Part shown: positions 1-6,480 of the stretch, piece after piece | Numbering within the stretch: position 1 is the first letter of the stretch | How the letters are laid out: every line of letters begins with the position of its first letter | From: an uncultured Duganella sp. | GTDB lineage: Bacteria; Pseudomonadota; Gammaproteobacteria; Burkholderiales; Burkholderiaceae | Reading direction: 5' to 3' | Length of the DNA stretch: 9,749 nucleotides | Assembly: GCA_946482635.1 (NCBI GenBank) | Contig: CAMLSG010000202.1 | Coordinates: 1-9,749 of the forward strand | Notes under the pieces: generated by a model | Databases searched by the model: none | Told to the model about the DNA's origin: nothing | Seen by the model: the letters and a program-made list of their open reading frames with translations, nothing else | Position numbers and translations under genes: made by a program

Positions 1-995
1 TGGCCCATCTGGCTGTTGCTGTTGCCGGCGCCACCCAGCGAAGACAGGCTGCCGCTATTGCTGCCGGACTGGCTGCTGCTGCCGCCATCGCCCGACACAA
101 CGGAACGCAGGGTTTCCGCCAGCTTGGTGGCTTCCGCGTTTTTCAGGTAGACCACGTGCACATTGCCCGCTTGCGCGGTCGGCTGGTCCAGCTTGGCGAT
201 CAGGGACTTGGCCAGGTTGGCGCGCGCCGCCGACGGTGCGCGCACCACCAGCGAGTTGGTGCGCGGATCCGGCACCAGGGTCACGCGGCCGGAATCGCCA
301 CCGGCGCCCGGTTCCATCAGCTTGTTGATCATGGCTGCCAGGTCGCTGGCAATGGCGTAGCGCACCGGCACCACGTCCAGGTCGGCCGACGACGGCGCAT
401 CGAGCGAAGCCACGATCTTGGCCAGGCGCTTCAGGTTGTCCGAGTAGTCGGTGATGACCAGGGTGTTGTTGCCCGGGTTGGCGTTGATGGTGTTGTTCGG
501 CGTGATCAGCGGGCGCAGCACGGTCACCAGGTTGGCCGAGTTTTCGTGGTTCAGGTGGAACACCTGGGTCACGATCTGGTCGCCCTGCGGGCTTTTCTGG
601 CCGCCGATCACGGTCGGCGAAGCCTGCAGCTTGGCTTCCGCTTCCGGCACCACCTTGGCGTAGCCGTCGCCGCTGACGATGGCGTAGCCTTGCAGGCGCA
701 GCGCGGAGGCCAGCAGCTGGAAAGCCTGCGACTTGGTGATGGACTTTTCCGAGACCAGGGTCAGGGTGCCTTTGACGCGCGGGTCGATCAGGAAGGTGAT
801 GTTGGTGTAGTGGCCGACGGCCTTGATCACCGATTCGATGTCGGCGCCGACAAAATTCAGCGCGGCTTCGTCATTGGGCTGGGCCCAGGCCGTGACCGGA
901 GCGGCGGCGGGCGCCAGCGCACAGCACAGCAGCGCGGCAGCGCTCAGGCGGCGCAGTGCCGGGAAGGGGGTTGGGCTTGCAGTGTGTGTTTTCAT
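1..995 (-). CDS. gspD: Type II secretion secretin GspD, N-terminal part (cut by window edge)
   Basis: GspD forms the multimeric outer-membrane pore through which folded exoproteins leave the periplasm. I translated this region by hand. It gives 331 residues from an ATG at 995 and is open to the window edge. A Sec signal peptide with an arginine-containing n-region and an Ala/Leu core ends near AWA (residues 36-38); no lipobox is visible. The periplasmic domains follow in the usual order: N0 about 46-118 (LNFVGADIESVIKAV), N1 about 142-200 (NNTLVITDYSDNLKR), N2 about 206-272 (VPDPRTNSLVVRAP), and the start of N3 at about 278 (VHVVYLKNAEATKLAETLRS). N3 is interrupted by a Gly/Ser/Asn-rich run at about 302-329. 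The C-terminal secretin barrel lies outside the window. The ATG shares one base with the gspN stop (TAATG), which suggests translational coupling. The domain order leaves little doubt about the family. Confidence 0.96.
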   Translation of the reverse strand, partial: MKTHTASPTPFPALRRLSAAALLCCALAPAAAPVTAWAQPNDEAALNFVGADIESVIKAVGHYTNITFLIDPRVKGTLTLVSEKSITKSQAFQLLASALRLQGYAIVSGDGYAKVVPEAEAKLQASPTVIGGQKSPQGDQIVTQVFHLNHENSANLVTVLRPLITPNNTINANPGNNTLVITDYSDNLKRLAKIVASLDAPSSADLDVVPVRYAIASDLAAMINKLMEPGAGGDSGRVTLVPDPRTNSLVVRAPSAARANLAKSLIAKLDQPTAQAGNVHVVYLKNAEATKLAETLRSVVSGDGGSSSQSGSNSGSLSSLGGAGNSNSQMG

Positions 996-1768
996 TATCG
1001 GAACTCTAGTGCAATGACGTTTTTAACGCTATTTGGCTTACGCTGGCCCAGCATGCTTAACAGGCCGCCAAGCTGGTCTTCAAATCCGGTTGCCGCTTCC
1101 GCCTGGCCGGAAAACTCCAGCCGGCCATTGGCAAATTTTCCTGCACCGCTCAGCAGCAGCGGGCCGCGCTGCGAATTCAGCGCCAGCGCGGCTTGCTGGC
1201 CTTTCCAGTCGAACGCCAGCTGGTAGCTGCCCAGGGGCTTCACCGGCGTCAGGCGCGACGACATGTCCTGCATTTCCAGCGTGGTGCGGCCATTCAGCGA
1301 CACCGCCTGCCCTTCGCGCGCCAGGTGCAGCGAAGACCAGGACAATTTCATCTGGCCGCTGGGCGCCAGCGTGTTCAGTGGCGCGCCCAGCCCCGCCAGG
1401 CCATCGGCCGGCAGCATCAGGGCCGCCGGGCTGACTTCCCAGCTGCTCCAGCCGCCGCGCAGCGTTACCGGCTGCGTCAGGGCGTCCGGGTTCTGCAATT
1501 CCACGTCCACGCTGCCGAACAGCACCAGCGGCGACAGGCTCCAGCTGAAACGTCCCGGCAGCAGCGGCGTCACCGCGCCGTCCTTGCTGGCGGCGCCGCC
1601 GACGAAGGCGGAACCGCGCCACAGCGTACCCTGCGCATCGCCCAGGGTCAAACGGCCGCCGCTCTGGCTTTCCACTATTTGCCCCATCCAGCTGGCGGGC
1701 AGGAAAGCCAGGATCGTCAAGCCTGCGCTGAGCACAATTGCCAGCAACCACAATACTGCGCGCTTCAT
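995..1768 (-). CDS. gspN: Type II secretion system protein GspN
   Basis: GspN is an accessory T2SS protein found in only some systems, anchored in the inner membrane with most of its length in the periplasm. Its exact role is poorly defined; in Xanthomonas XpsN it is reported to associate with the L and M proteins. The product is 257 residues, a normal length. One hydrophobic N-terminal segment (about residues 4-24, after MKR) acts as a signal anchor. The family-typical region GGRLTLGDAQGTLWRGSA follows at about 37-54, and the rest is predicted beta-rich periplasmic domain. The start ATG overlaps the gspM stop by four bases (ATGA) and the stop shares a base with the gspD ATG. Identity rests on the LxLGxxxGTLWxGSA-like pattern, the length, and the position between gspM and gspD. 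Confidence 0.92.
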   Translation of the reverse strand: MKRAVLWLLAIVLSAGLTILAFLPASWMGQIVESQSGGRLTLGDAQGTLWRGSAFVGGAASKDGAVTPLLPGRFSWSLSPLVLFGSVDVELQNPDALTQPVTLRGGWSSWEVSPAALMLPADGLAGLGAPLNTLAPSGQMKLSWSSLHLAREGQAVSLNGRTTLEMQDMSSRLTPVKPLGSYQLAFDWKGQQAALALNSQRGPLLLSGAGKFANGRLEFSGQAEAATGFEDQLGGLLSMLGQRKPNSVKNVIALEFR

Positions 1769-2283
1769 TGTGCGGACGACTCCTGGCGCAAGGTCAGGTT
1801 GGCGTCCACCTGGCCGGCCGGGCCCTGCTGCGTCACGCTGCCCTCCTGCACCACCACGCGCTGCTCGCGGCGCATCGCATCCAGCCAGGTCACCAGGCCG
1901 GCAAACGGCACCCCCTTGAATTCCACTTTAATGTAATCGCCGGTGACCGCCAGGTTTTGCGTGGCCAGGCCGGCCGCTTGCAGCCGCGCCGCCACACCAT
2001 CCTTGCTGAGGGGCTGCGGCTGCACCGGCGGCTGGGCCGCCAATTGGCTCGCCTCGCCTGCCAGCGACTGCAGCTCGGCCACTTGCTGGTTCAGCTGCGG
2101 CAGCTCTTTCTGCAGCCTGGCGCGGCCAGTCAGCGCCGGGTCGACCAGCACGCCCCAGACCAGGCCAAGGGCGACCACCACGCCGCCGATGGCCAGCATG
2201 CGCTGCTCCTGCTCGGTGCGTGCGCTCCACCAGGTCGCGGCAGCGGCACGGTAGCCGTTGATGGTGTCGTTCAGTTTCGCCAT
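1765..2283 (-). CDS. gspM: Type II secretion inner-membrane protein GspM
   Basis: GspM is a small bitopic inner-membrane protein of the T2SS assembly platform. It pairs with GspL through its periplasmic ferredoxin-like domain and helps stabilise it. I chose the ATG at 2283, giving 172 residues starting MAKLNDTINGYR, because it shares one base with the gspL stop (TAATG) and follows a G-rich stretch. An in-frame ATG at 2310 would add nine residues inside gspL. The protein has a short cytoplasmic tail ending in TEQEQRML, a transmembrane helix at about 30-48 (AIGGVVVALGLVWGVLV), a coiled-coil-like Gln/Leu/Glu-rich stretch at about 55-80, and a C-terminal domain with VEFKGVPFAGLVTWLD. That layout is standard for GspM. 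The stop overlaps the gspN start (ATGA). Confidence 0.94.
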   Translation of the reverse strand: MAKLNDTINGYRAAAATWWSARTEQEQRMLAIGGVVVALGLVWGVLVDPALTGRARLQKELPQLNQQVAELQSLAGEASQLAAQPPVQPQPLSKDGVAARLQAAGLATQNLAVTGDYIKVEFKGVPFAGLVTWLDAMRREQRVVVQEGSVTQQGPAGQVDANLTLRQESSAQ

Positions 2284-3515
2284 TACTTGCCCCCCGCCTT
2301 GACCAGCCACACGCCCGGCCCGCTTTCGCTGGCGCTCATCTTGCGCTGGGCCAGCGCGGCCTGGACCTGCGCCAGCGCATTGGCGTCGACGCTGTTCGGC
2401 TTGAACTTGACCGTCATGCTGCGTTCCTTGTACTCGATGCCGGCCACCGCTTCGCGGTTGGGCAGCACGGCAAGCGCTTCACCCAGGACCGCGCTCATAT
2501 TGGTAAATTCATCAGGCGTTCCGCCGCCGCTGCTGGCGCGCGCCACGGCAATATTGCGGCGCATTTGCGCCACCGGGTCGCCGGTGACCGGCTGGTTCGG
2601 ATAGGCCGCGCGGAAGACCTGCACCATGTTCTGCTTCACGGCGTCGGCTTCGCGCTTGAGGCGGATCCACTCCCAGTTCATGCCGACGATATTGACCAGT
2701 ACCGCCGCAACGGCGATACGGTAAGGCCATTTCCAGCGCGCCCAGGCGCGGGCGGTGGCGCCGCTGACGGCGCCCAGGCCGGCGGCCAGGTCGAACGCCG
2801 CCGCTTTCGCTGCGGCGATGCGGTGCACCCAGTTGTCTTCTTCGATCGTGATGCCCGGCACGCTGGCTGCCGCTGCGGCATATTCGGCACGCTGGGCCGG
2901 CGCCACGTACAGCGTGACCGGGGCTTCGCCGGCCAGCGCGCGCAGGGTGTGCAGCGCCGGTTCGGCGGCATTCGGCAGGGTCAGGCCCAGGCCTTCGTTG
3001 GGTGCGGTGCGCAGGGTCAGTTCCAGGCCGGCGTCGTCCACGCCGAGGGCGGCCGACACGCTGCCCGGCGCCAGCGGCAGGCTCAGTTGCACCGGCAAGG
3101 CCGATACGCCGTGCGCGCCTTGCGCCACCAGGGCCTTGACCAGCACTTCCAGCCAGGCGCGGTTGGCCACGGCGACCACGCGCTCGTCGCTGTCGCCGCT
3201 GGCGGGGGCCAGGGCCAGCACGCAGTCGGCCGGGTCGCCCAGGACCTGTTCTTCCACCAGGTTGGGCAGGGCGGCCTTCAGCCTGGCGCCCGACAGCGGC
3301 GGCATTTTGACTTTCAGCAGCGAGACATCGGCGGCAGCCAGCAGCAGCACCACGCGGCGCGCGGACGACACCAGTTCGCCGAGGTTGCCCAGCGCGCCGG
3401 CGCCCTGCTGCATCACGTTGCCGCCATCGCCCACCAGCGCGAACTGGCAGCTCGCCGGCACGCCGTTGTCGGCGGCTGCGGCACGGGCCGGATACCGAAT
3501 GTAGAGTGTTGTCAA
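2283..3515 (-). CDS. gspL: Type II secretion inner-membrane protein GspL (TTG start)
   Basis: GspL links the cytoplasmic ATPase GspE to the membrane platform. Its cytoplasmic actin-like domain binds GspE and its periplasmic ferredoxin-like domain pairs with GspM. The protein has 410 residues, a usual length. The cytoplasmic part (about 1-260) carries the family-like stretch ALPNLVEEQVLGDPADCVLAL at about 82-102. A single transmembrane helix follows at about 264-280 (YRIAVAAVLVNIVGMNW), then the periplasmic region, ending VWLVKAGGK. The start is a TTG: an in-frame stop (TAG, 3530-3528) lies just upstream, the next in-frame Met is residue 35, and a strong Shine-Dalgarno sequence sits six bases before the TTG. 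gspL lies 19 bases after gspK, the widest gap within the T2SS genes. Its stop shares a base with the gspM ATG. Confidence 0.95.
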   Translation of the reverse strand: MTTLYIRYPARAAAADNGVPASCQFALVGDGGNVMQQGAGALGNLGELVSSARRVVLLLAAADVSLLKVKMPPLSGARLKAALPNLVEEQVLGDPADCVLALAPASGDSDERVVAVANRAWLEVLVKALVAQGAHGVSALPVQLSLPLAPGSVSAALGVDDAGLELTLRTAPNEGLGLTLPNAAEPALHTLRALAGEAPVTLYVAPAQRAEYAAAAASVPGITIEEDNWVHRIAAAKAAAFDLAAGLGAVSGATARAWARWKWPYRIAVAAVLVNIVGMNWEWIRLKREADAVKQNMVQVFRAAYPNQPVTGDPVAQMRRNIAVARASSGGGTPDEFTNMSAVLGEALAVLPNREAVAGIEYKERSMTVKFKPNSVDANALAQVQAALAQRKMSASESGPGVWLVKAGGK

Positions 3516-3521
3516 AGCTGG

Positions 3522-3529
3522 CCTTCCCT
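3522..3529 (-). promoter_or_regulatory. Ribosome binding site deciding the gspL TTG start
   Basis: On the minus strand this reads AGGGAAGG and ends six bases before the TTG at 3515. It lies in the 19-base gap between gspK and gspL. It supports the TTG as the true start, since no ATG or GTG is available between the upstream in-frame stop and the conserved domain. This is one of the clearest Shine-Dalgarno sequences in the window. The assignment is visual only. Confidence 0.75.
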
Positions 3530-3534
3530 ATTCC

Positions 3535-4515
3535 TTAAATTTCCCGTATCCACACCACTTGCGTGCCGTTCTGGTCGCGGTGGATCAGCGACCATGACAC
3601 CAGTTCTGCCCTGTCCAGCTTTATCCGGCTCATGACGAGGAAGTAATCGCTGCGGCAGTCCAGGTCGCTGTCCTGCAGCAGCAGCGGCTTGTTCACATGC
3701 TGCTTGAAGGTGCCAACGTTAACGAACGGGGAGCGCTTGCGCGCTACCACCAGGTTCTGCCCTTCCGACACCGAACCGTTAAACAAGGCCGCCAGCAGTT
3801 CCGCAGGCGCCGTGTTGACGTTGATCGGCGTCGCAGCCGGCAGGACGATGACGAATTCGCGCAGCTTGTCGATGGCCTTCTGGTCAAAACCGGACACCGA
3901 CAGCAAATCTTCCGCCCGCAGCATCTTCATCGGCTGCCCGCCGCCCGGCGGCACCGCCTCGATGTCCGGCGGCGGCGTCGTTCCCGGCGGCTGCTGCAGC
4001 AGGCCAGCGCCTTCGCTGCGCGCCACCTGGATCGCGACCGCCTTGGCCAGCGCCGGGTCAAGCTGCAGGATTTGCAACAGGCGCGCAAACACCGCTACCT
4101 GCTTCTTATTGATGCCGCCAGCCCCGGTCGTGCTGGCCAGATTCGCAAGATTGTAGCGCGATTGTGCGTCGTAATTCTGCCCGGAAAAGCTGGCATCGAA
4201 ACTTTCGCCCTCGATCCGCTCGCGCTTGATCAGGTCGTCAAGCCGGGTTGGTTGCACGGGCGTGGCCCAGATACGGTCTGACAGCGTCATGCTGCGGTTA
4301 TCCAGCATGTCCTGGCGCAGGATAAGCCTTGCAAAATCAAGGACAGAGCGCAGCAGCCAGCGCGCCTGCGAGTGCAGGCGCTGGTTTTCAATCGAGCGCA
4401 CCTGCACCTGCTGCTGCCAGAACAGGTTGGCCACGATGGTCACCGCCAGTGTGGTCAGCAGTAGCGCCGTAACAACAGCTACGCCGCGCTGGCGGACTGC
4501 GAAGCGCCGTTTCAT
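3535..4515 (-). CDS. gspK: Minor pseudopilin GspK
   Basis: GspK is the large minor pseudopilin that caps the periplasmic T2SS pseudopilus in complex with GspI and GspJ. I chose the ATG at 4515 (326 residues) because it overlaps the gspJ stop as ATGA and puts a short basic leader (MKRRFAVRQRG) directly before the hydrophobic helix. The longer in-frame ORF would add 40 unlike residues inside gspJ. Predicted prepilin peptidase cleavage is between Gly11 and Val12. Mature position 5 is Thr rather than the usual Glu, the known hallmark of GspK. The conserved SRYNLANL lies at about 119-126. A helix-hairpin-helix-like INVNTAPAELLAALF segment is at about 231-245, as in other GspK proteins. A Pro/Gly-rich loop occupies about 176-194. 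Confidence 0.96.
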   Translation of the reverse strand: MKRRFAVRQRGVAVVTALLLTTLAVTIVANLFWQQQVQVRSIENQRLHSQARWLLRSVLDFARLILRQDMLDNRSMTLSDRIWATPVQPTRLDDLIKRERIEGESFDASFSGQNYDAQSRYNLANLASTTGAGGINKKQVAVFARLLQILQLDPALAKAVAIQVARSEGAGLLQQPPGTTPPPDIEAVPPGGGQPMKMLRAEDLLSVSGFDQKAIDKLREFVIVLPAATPINVNTAPAELLAALFNGSVSEGQNLVVARKRSPFVNVGTFKQHVNKPLLLQDSDLDCRSDYFLVMSRIKLDRAELVSWSLIHRDQNGTQVVWIREI

Positions 4516-5180
4516 ACTGCCCCCAACAGGAAAACTTTGACCAGGGGCGCCGGCTGGCCCTGGATTTGCAGCGAGATTTCGAGCCCGGTAGGGCCTTCCG
4601 CCCTGGTCGAGGCCTTGGCGCCGGTGTCCTTGCATTTATTGGGATCGGGATCCAGGCATTCTGTCTTCGGCGGCGTGGAAGAAGCACTCGCCGCCTGCCG
4701 CCAGCCGCCGCCTTCCCACACCCGGAATTCCATATTGGCCACGCCGGCCTGCAAGCCCACCGCGCCCTGCGTATTCGATTGTTCAAGGGCGGACTTCCAC
4801 AGCGCGTCCAGCTGCAGCAGGTCGCGCGCGCCCTGCGATTCGCTGCGCGACAGCACGCCGTCGCGGATGGTGTAGCTGACCACTTGCAGCTGCGATGCCG
4901 AATTCTCGACCAGCACGGTTCGCACGAAGACCAGGCGGTTGCTCTCGGCCAGCATGTTCTGGCGTTCGCGCAACAGCGGCTTGTCGGCAATCTGTTCCAG
5001 GTCGCTTTGCATCTGGGCGAAGGTCAGCTGGGTGCCGCGCGTCTGCTCCATGTTCTGCGTCAGCTGCTCGCGCGAGCGCACAATGCCATCCAGCCCGCGC
5101 CAGCCCAGCACGGCGACGATGGCCAGCACGGTGATCGCCACCAGCAGCTCAATCAGGGTAAAGCCGCGCGCGTTCTTCAT
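4512..5180 (-). CDS. gspJ: Minor pseudopilin GspJ
   Basis: GspJ is a minor pseudopilin that forms the pseudopilus tip complex with GspI and GspK. The product is 222 residues. The short leader MKNARG precedes FTLIELLVAITVLAIVAVLGW, so prepilin peptidase should cut between Gly6 and Phe7, leaving Glu11 at mature position 5. The following GWRGLDGIV and the RDGVLSR segment (about 106-112) are typical of GspJ. The C-terminal part has VANMEFRVWEGGGW (about 147-160), then a loop of about 30 residues containing Cys175 and Cys183, before the final strands ending VKVFLLGAV. That loop makes it slightly longer than many family members. The start overlaps the gspI stop (ATGA), and the stop overlaps the gspK start in the same way. 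Confidence 0.96.
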   Translation of the reverse strand: MKNARGFTLIELLVAITVLAIVAVLGWRGLDGIVRSREQLTQNMEQTRGTQLTFAQMQSDLEQIADKPLLRERQNMLAESNRLVFVRTVLVENSASQLQVVSYTIRDGVLSRSESQGARDLLQLDALWKSALEQSNTQGAVGLQAGVANMEFRVWEGGGWRQAASASSTPPKTECLDPDPNKCKDTGAKASTRAEGPTGLEISLQIQGQPAPLVKVFLLGAV

Positions 5181-5539
5181 TCCTGCAGCACCAGTTGGTT
5201 CAGCGACGTAATCCGGCGTTCCGGCGCGCTGGCTTCGTAGACGCTCACTTCGATGCGGCGCATGCGCGGGTTCGGCAGGGAGTACACGACTTCTTCACAA
5301 ATGAAATTGAAATCGGCTTGCGGGCATTCAAAGGTGGTTTTGCCCGGCGCCGGCCAGACTTTGGCCAGCCGCACCTGCACCATGCGGTTCTCGGCCGACC
5401 AGACGGCCATCATATTGGTGCGCAGGCCGTCGCTGTTCTGGGTCAGGCTGCCCATGGCGCGCAAGGCGGCGCCCAGCGCGGTGCAGACGATCAGCAGCGC
5501 CACCAGCACTTCCAGCAGGGTAAAGCCTCGTTGCCGCAT
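5177..5539 (-). CDS. gspI: Minor pseudopilin GspI
   Basis: GspI is a small minor pseudopilin thought to nucleate the tip complex with GspJ and GspK. It has 120 residues, the normal size. The leader MRQRG is followed by FTLLEVLVALLIV, so cleavage is expected between Gly5 and Phe6, with Glu10 at mature position 5. The SAENRMVQVRL segment (about 48-58) matches the usual A.N...E/Q.RL pattern of GspI. The PNPRMRRIEVSVYE strand (about 89-102) is also typical. Cys72 and Cys81 flank a short loop and could form a disulfide. The ATG lies three bases after the gspH stop, and the gene end overlaps the gspJ start by four bases. Confidence 0.96.
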   Translation of the reverse strand: MRQRGFTLLEVLVALLIVCTALGAALRAMGSLTQNSDGLRTNMMAVWSAENRMVQVRLAKVWPAPGKTTFECPQADFNFICEEVVYSLPNPRMRRIEVSVYEASAPERRITSLNQLVLQE

Positions 5540-5542
5540 TCT

Positions 5543-6037
5543 TCAGTCCACCGTGAAATGGCCGACACCGTCGGCACGGATGATGGCGCGCAAATCGCCG
5601 CTGGCCATGGTCAGCGTAAAAGGCCGGTCGACCGGCTCGCGGCCGAACACGATGCGCATGGTGCCGGGTACATTGGTCGGCGGGTCAAGCAGTAGCGTGA
5701 GCGGGCCGAGCTGGAAAGGGCGTTCGCGCAGCAGGTCGTCCTGCGGCAGCGTTTCCCAGGTTTTGTCGTTACGCACCAGGAAGCGGTAACTGTCCGGCCC
5801 CGCCTCAAAGGCGATCGGCCGGTTGCGCACGATGGCTTCATCGCGCGCCAGCTGCATCAGGAGCGCGACGCGCTGCGCTTCCTTCTGCATGGCTTGCGCC
5901 TGGGACGGCGCGACGTTCATCACGGTCAGGCCGAGCGTAATGCCGATGATGACCAGCACTACCAGCAGCTCGATCAGCGTGAATCCCGCCGAGTGCGCTG
6001 CCGAACGCTCAGATTTCCCAGGAACCGATATCTGCAT
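5543..6037 (-). CDS. gspH: Minor pseudopilin GspH
   Basis: GspH is the minor pseudopilin thought to join the GspIJK tip to the GspG filament. I chose the ATG at 6037 (164 residues, MQISVPGKSER...), which gives an 18-residue leader before FTLIELLVVLVIIGITLGL. Cleavage is expected between Gly18 and Phe19, with Glu23 at mature position 5. No ATG, GTG or TTG lies in frame between this codon and the cleavage site. The longer start at 6094 would reach 86 bases into gspG. With the chosen start the overlap with gspG is 29 bases, the largest in the operon. The body contains LARDEAIVRNRPIAF (about 82-96), characteristic of GspH/FimT-type pseudopilins, and ends with RAIIRADGVGHFTVD. The family is clear; the start codon is less certain. 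Confidence 0.92.
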   Translation of the reverse strand: MQISVPGKSERSAAHSAGFTLIELLVVLVIIGITLGLTVMNVAPSQAQAMQKEAQRVALLMQLARDEAIVRNRPIAFEAGPDSYRFLVRNDKTWETLPQDDLLRERPFQLGPLTLLLDPPTNVPGTMRIVFGREPVDRPFTLTMASGDLRAIIRADGVGHFTVD

Positions 6038-6443
6038 CGTCGCCGCTGCCGCCTGGCTGGCCGTCGGCGCCATAGGAGAACACATCGACTTCACCTTTTA
6101 CGCCCGGGGACAGGAACTGGTACGGATTGCCCCAAGGGTCCTTCGGCATTTTTTCCAGGTACGGCGCCTTCCAGCCGTTGGCCGCAGGGCCGGCGGTGGG
6201 CTTGGCCATCAGGGCTTGCAGGCCCTGTTCCGTGGTCGGATAGCGCTGGTTATCCAGCTTGTACATCTTCAGCGCCTGCATGATGGTGGAAATTTCGACC
6301 TTGGCGGCGGCAGTCTTGGACTGGCCCACGCGGTCCAGCACCTTAGGCAGCACCAGTGCCGCCAGCACGCCCATGATCACAACGACAACCATGATTTCGA
6401 TCAGCGTGAAACCGCCGGAGCGGCGTTTGCTTGGTTTTTGCAT
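6009..6443 (-). CDS. gspG: Major pseudopilin GspG
   Basis: GspG is the main subunit of the periplasmic T2SS pseudopilus, which drives substrate through the secretin. I chose the ATG at 6443 (144 residues). A GTG at 6452 in frame would add three residues but has no ribosome binding site. The leader MQKPSKRRSGG precedes FTLIEIMVVVVIMGVLAALV, with cleavage between Gly11 and Phe12 and Glu16 at mature position 5. The body is canonical: KMYKLDNQRYPTTEQGLQAL (about 59-78), DPWGNPYQF (about 102-110), and the C-terminal calcium-site region YGADGQPGGSGDDADIGSW (about 124-142) with several Asp residues. gspG is the first T2SS gene here, 37 bases after the amidohydrolase stop. Confidence 0.98.
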   Translation of the reverse strand: MQKPSKRRSGGFTLIEIMVVVVIMGVLAALVLPKVLDRVGQSKTAAAKVEISTIMQALKMYKLDNQRYPTTEQGLQALMAKPTAGPAANGWKAPYLEKMPKDPWGNPYQFLSPGVKGEVDVFSYGADGQPGGSGDDADIGSWEI

Positions 6444-6480
6444 AAGATTCACTAAAAATTAAACTGGCAGTATAAGTGAT
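6444..6480 (-). promoter_or_regulatory. AT-rich leader before gspG, possible weak promoter
   Basis: This 37-base gap between the amidohydrolase stop and the gspG ATG is AT-rich, unlike the GC-rich flanks. On the minus strand it holds TATACT (6474-6469), a fair match to a sigma-70 -10 box. No good -35 box lies 16-18 bases upstream; the nearest candidate (TTGGCC) is too far at about 20 bases, inside the amidohydrolase gene. An AGTGA at 6453-6449 is a weak ribosome binding site for gspG. A promoter here would let the T2SS genes be expressed apart from the upstream genes. No terminator hairpin is visible, so read-through is equally plausible. Confidence 0.25.

Noticed and set aside
302..329. A lipoprotein signal in GspD near the LLCC in its signal peptide
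   Set aside because: The residues before the cysteines do not match a lipobox (no small residue directly before the Cys), and a signal peptidase I site at AWA fits better. The Cys pair lies at residues 24-25, not at these base positions.
156..1226. A 356-codon open frame on the plus strand opposite gspD and gspN
   Set aside because: The composition (Arg, His, Gly, Val, Gln) is that of an antisense shadow, and both genes on the minus strand are clearly real.
1080..1751. A 223-codon open frame on the minus strand inside gspN in another frame
   Set aside because: It overlaps gspN almost entirely and is Arg/Gly/Ala-rich without conserved features. gspN fits the operon and has a membrane anchor and family motif.
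2565..3635. A 356-codon open frame on the plus strand opposite gspL
   Set aside because: It is a shadow of gspL, with His/Gln/Arg/Gly-rich content and no motif.
4516..4635. A 40-residue N-terminal extension of gspK to an upstream start
   Set aside because: It lies inside gspJ, lacks pseudopilin leader character, and is made unnecessary by the ATGA overlap start with a proper basic leader.
6444..6480. A transcription terminator between the amidohydrolase and gspG
   Set aside because: The gap is AT-rich but has no GC-rich inverted repeat followed by a T run on the minus strand.
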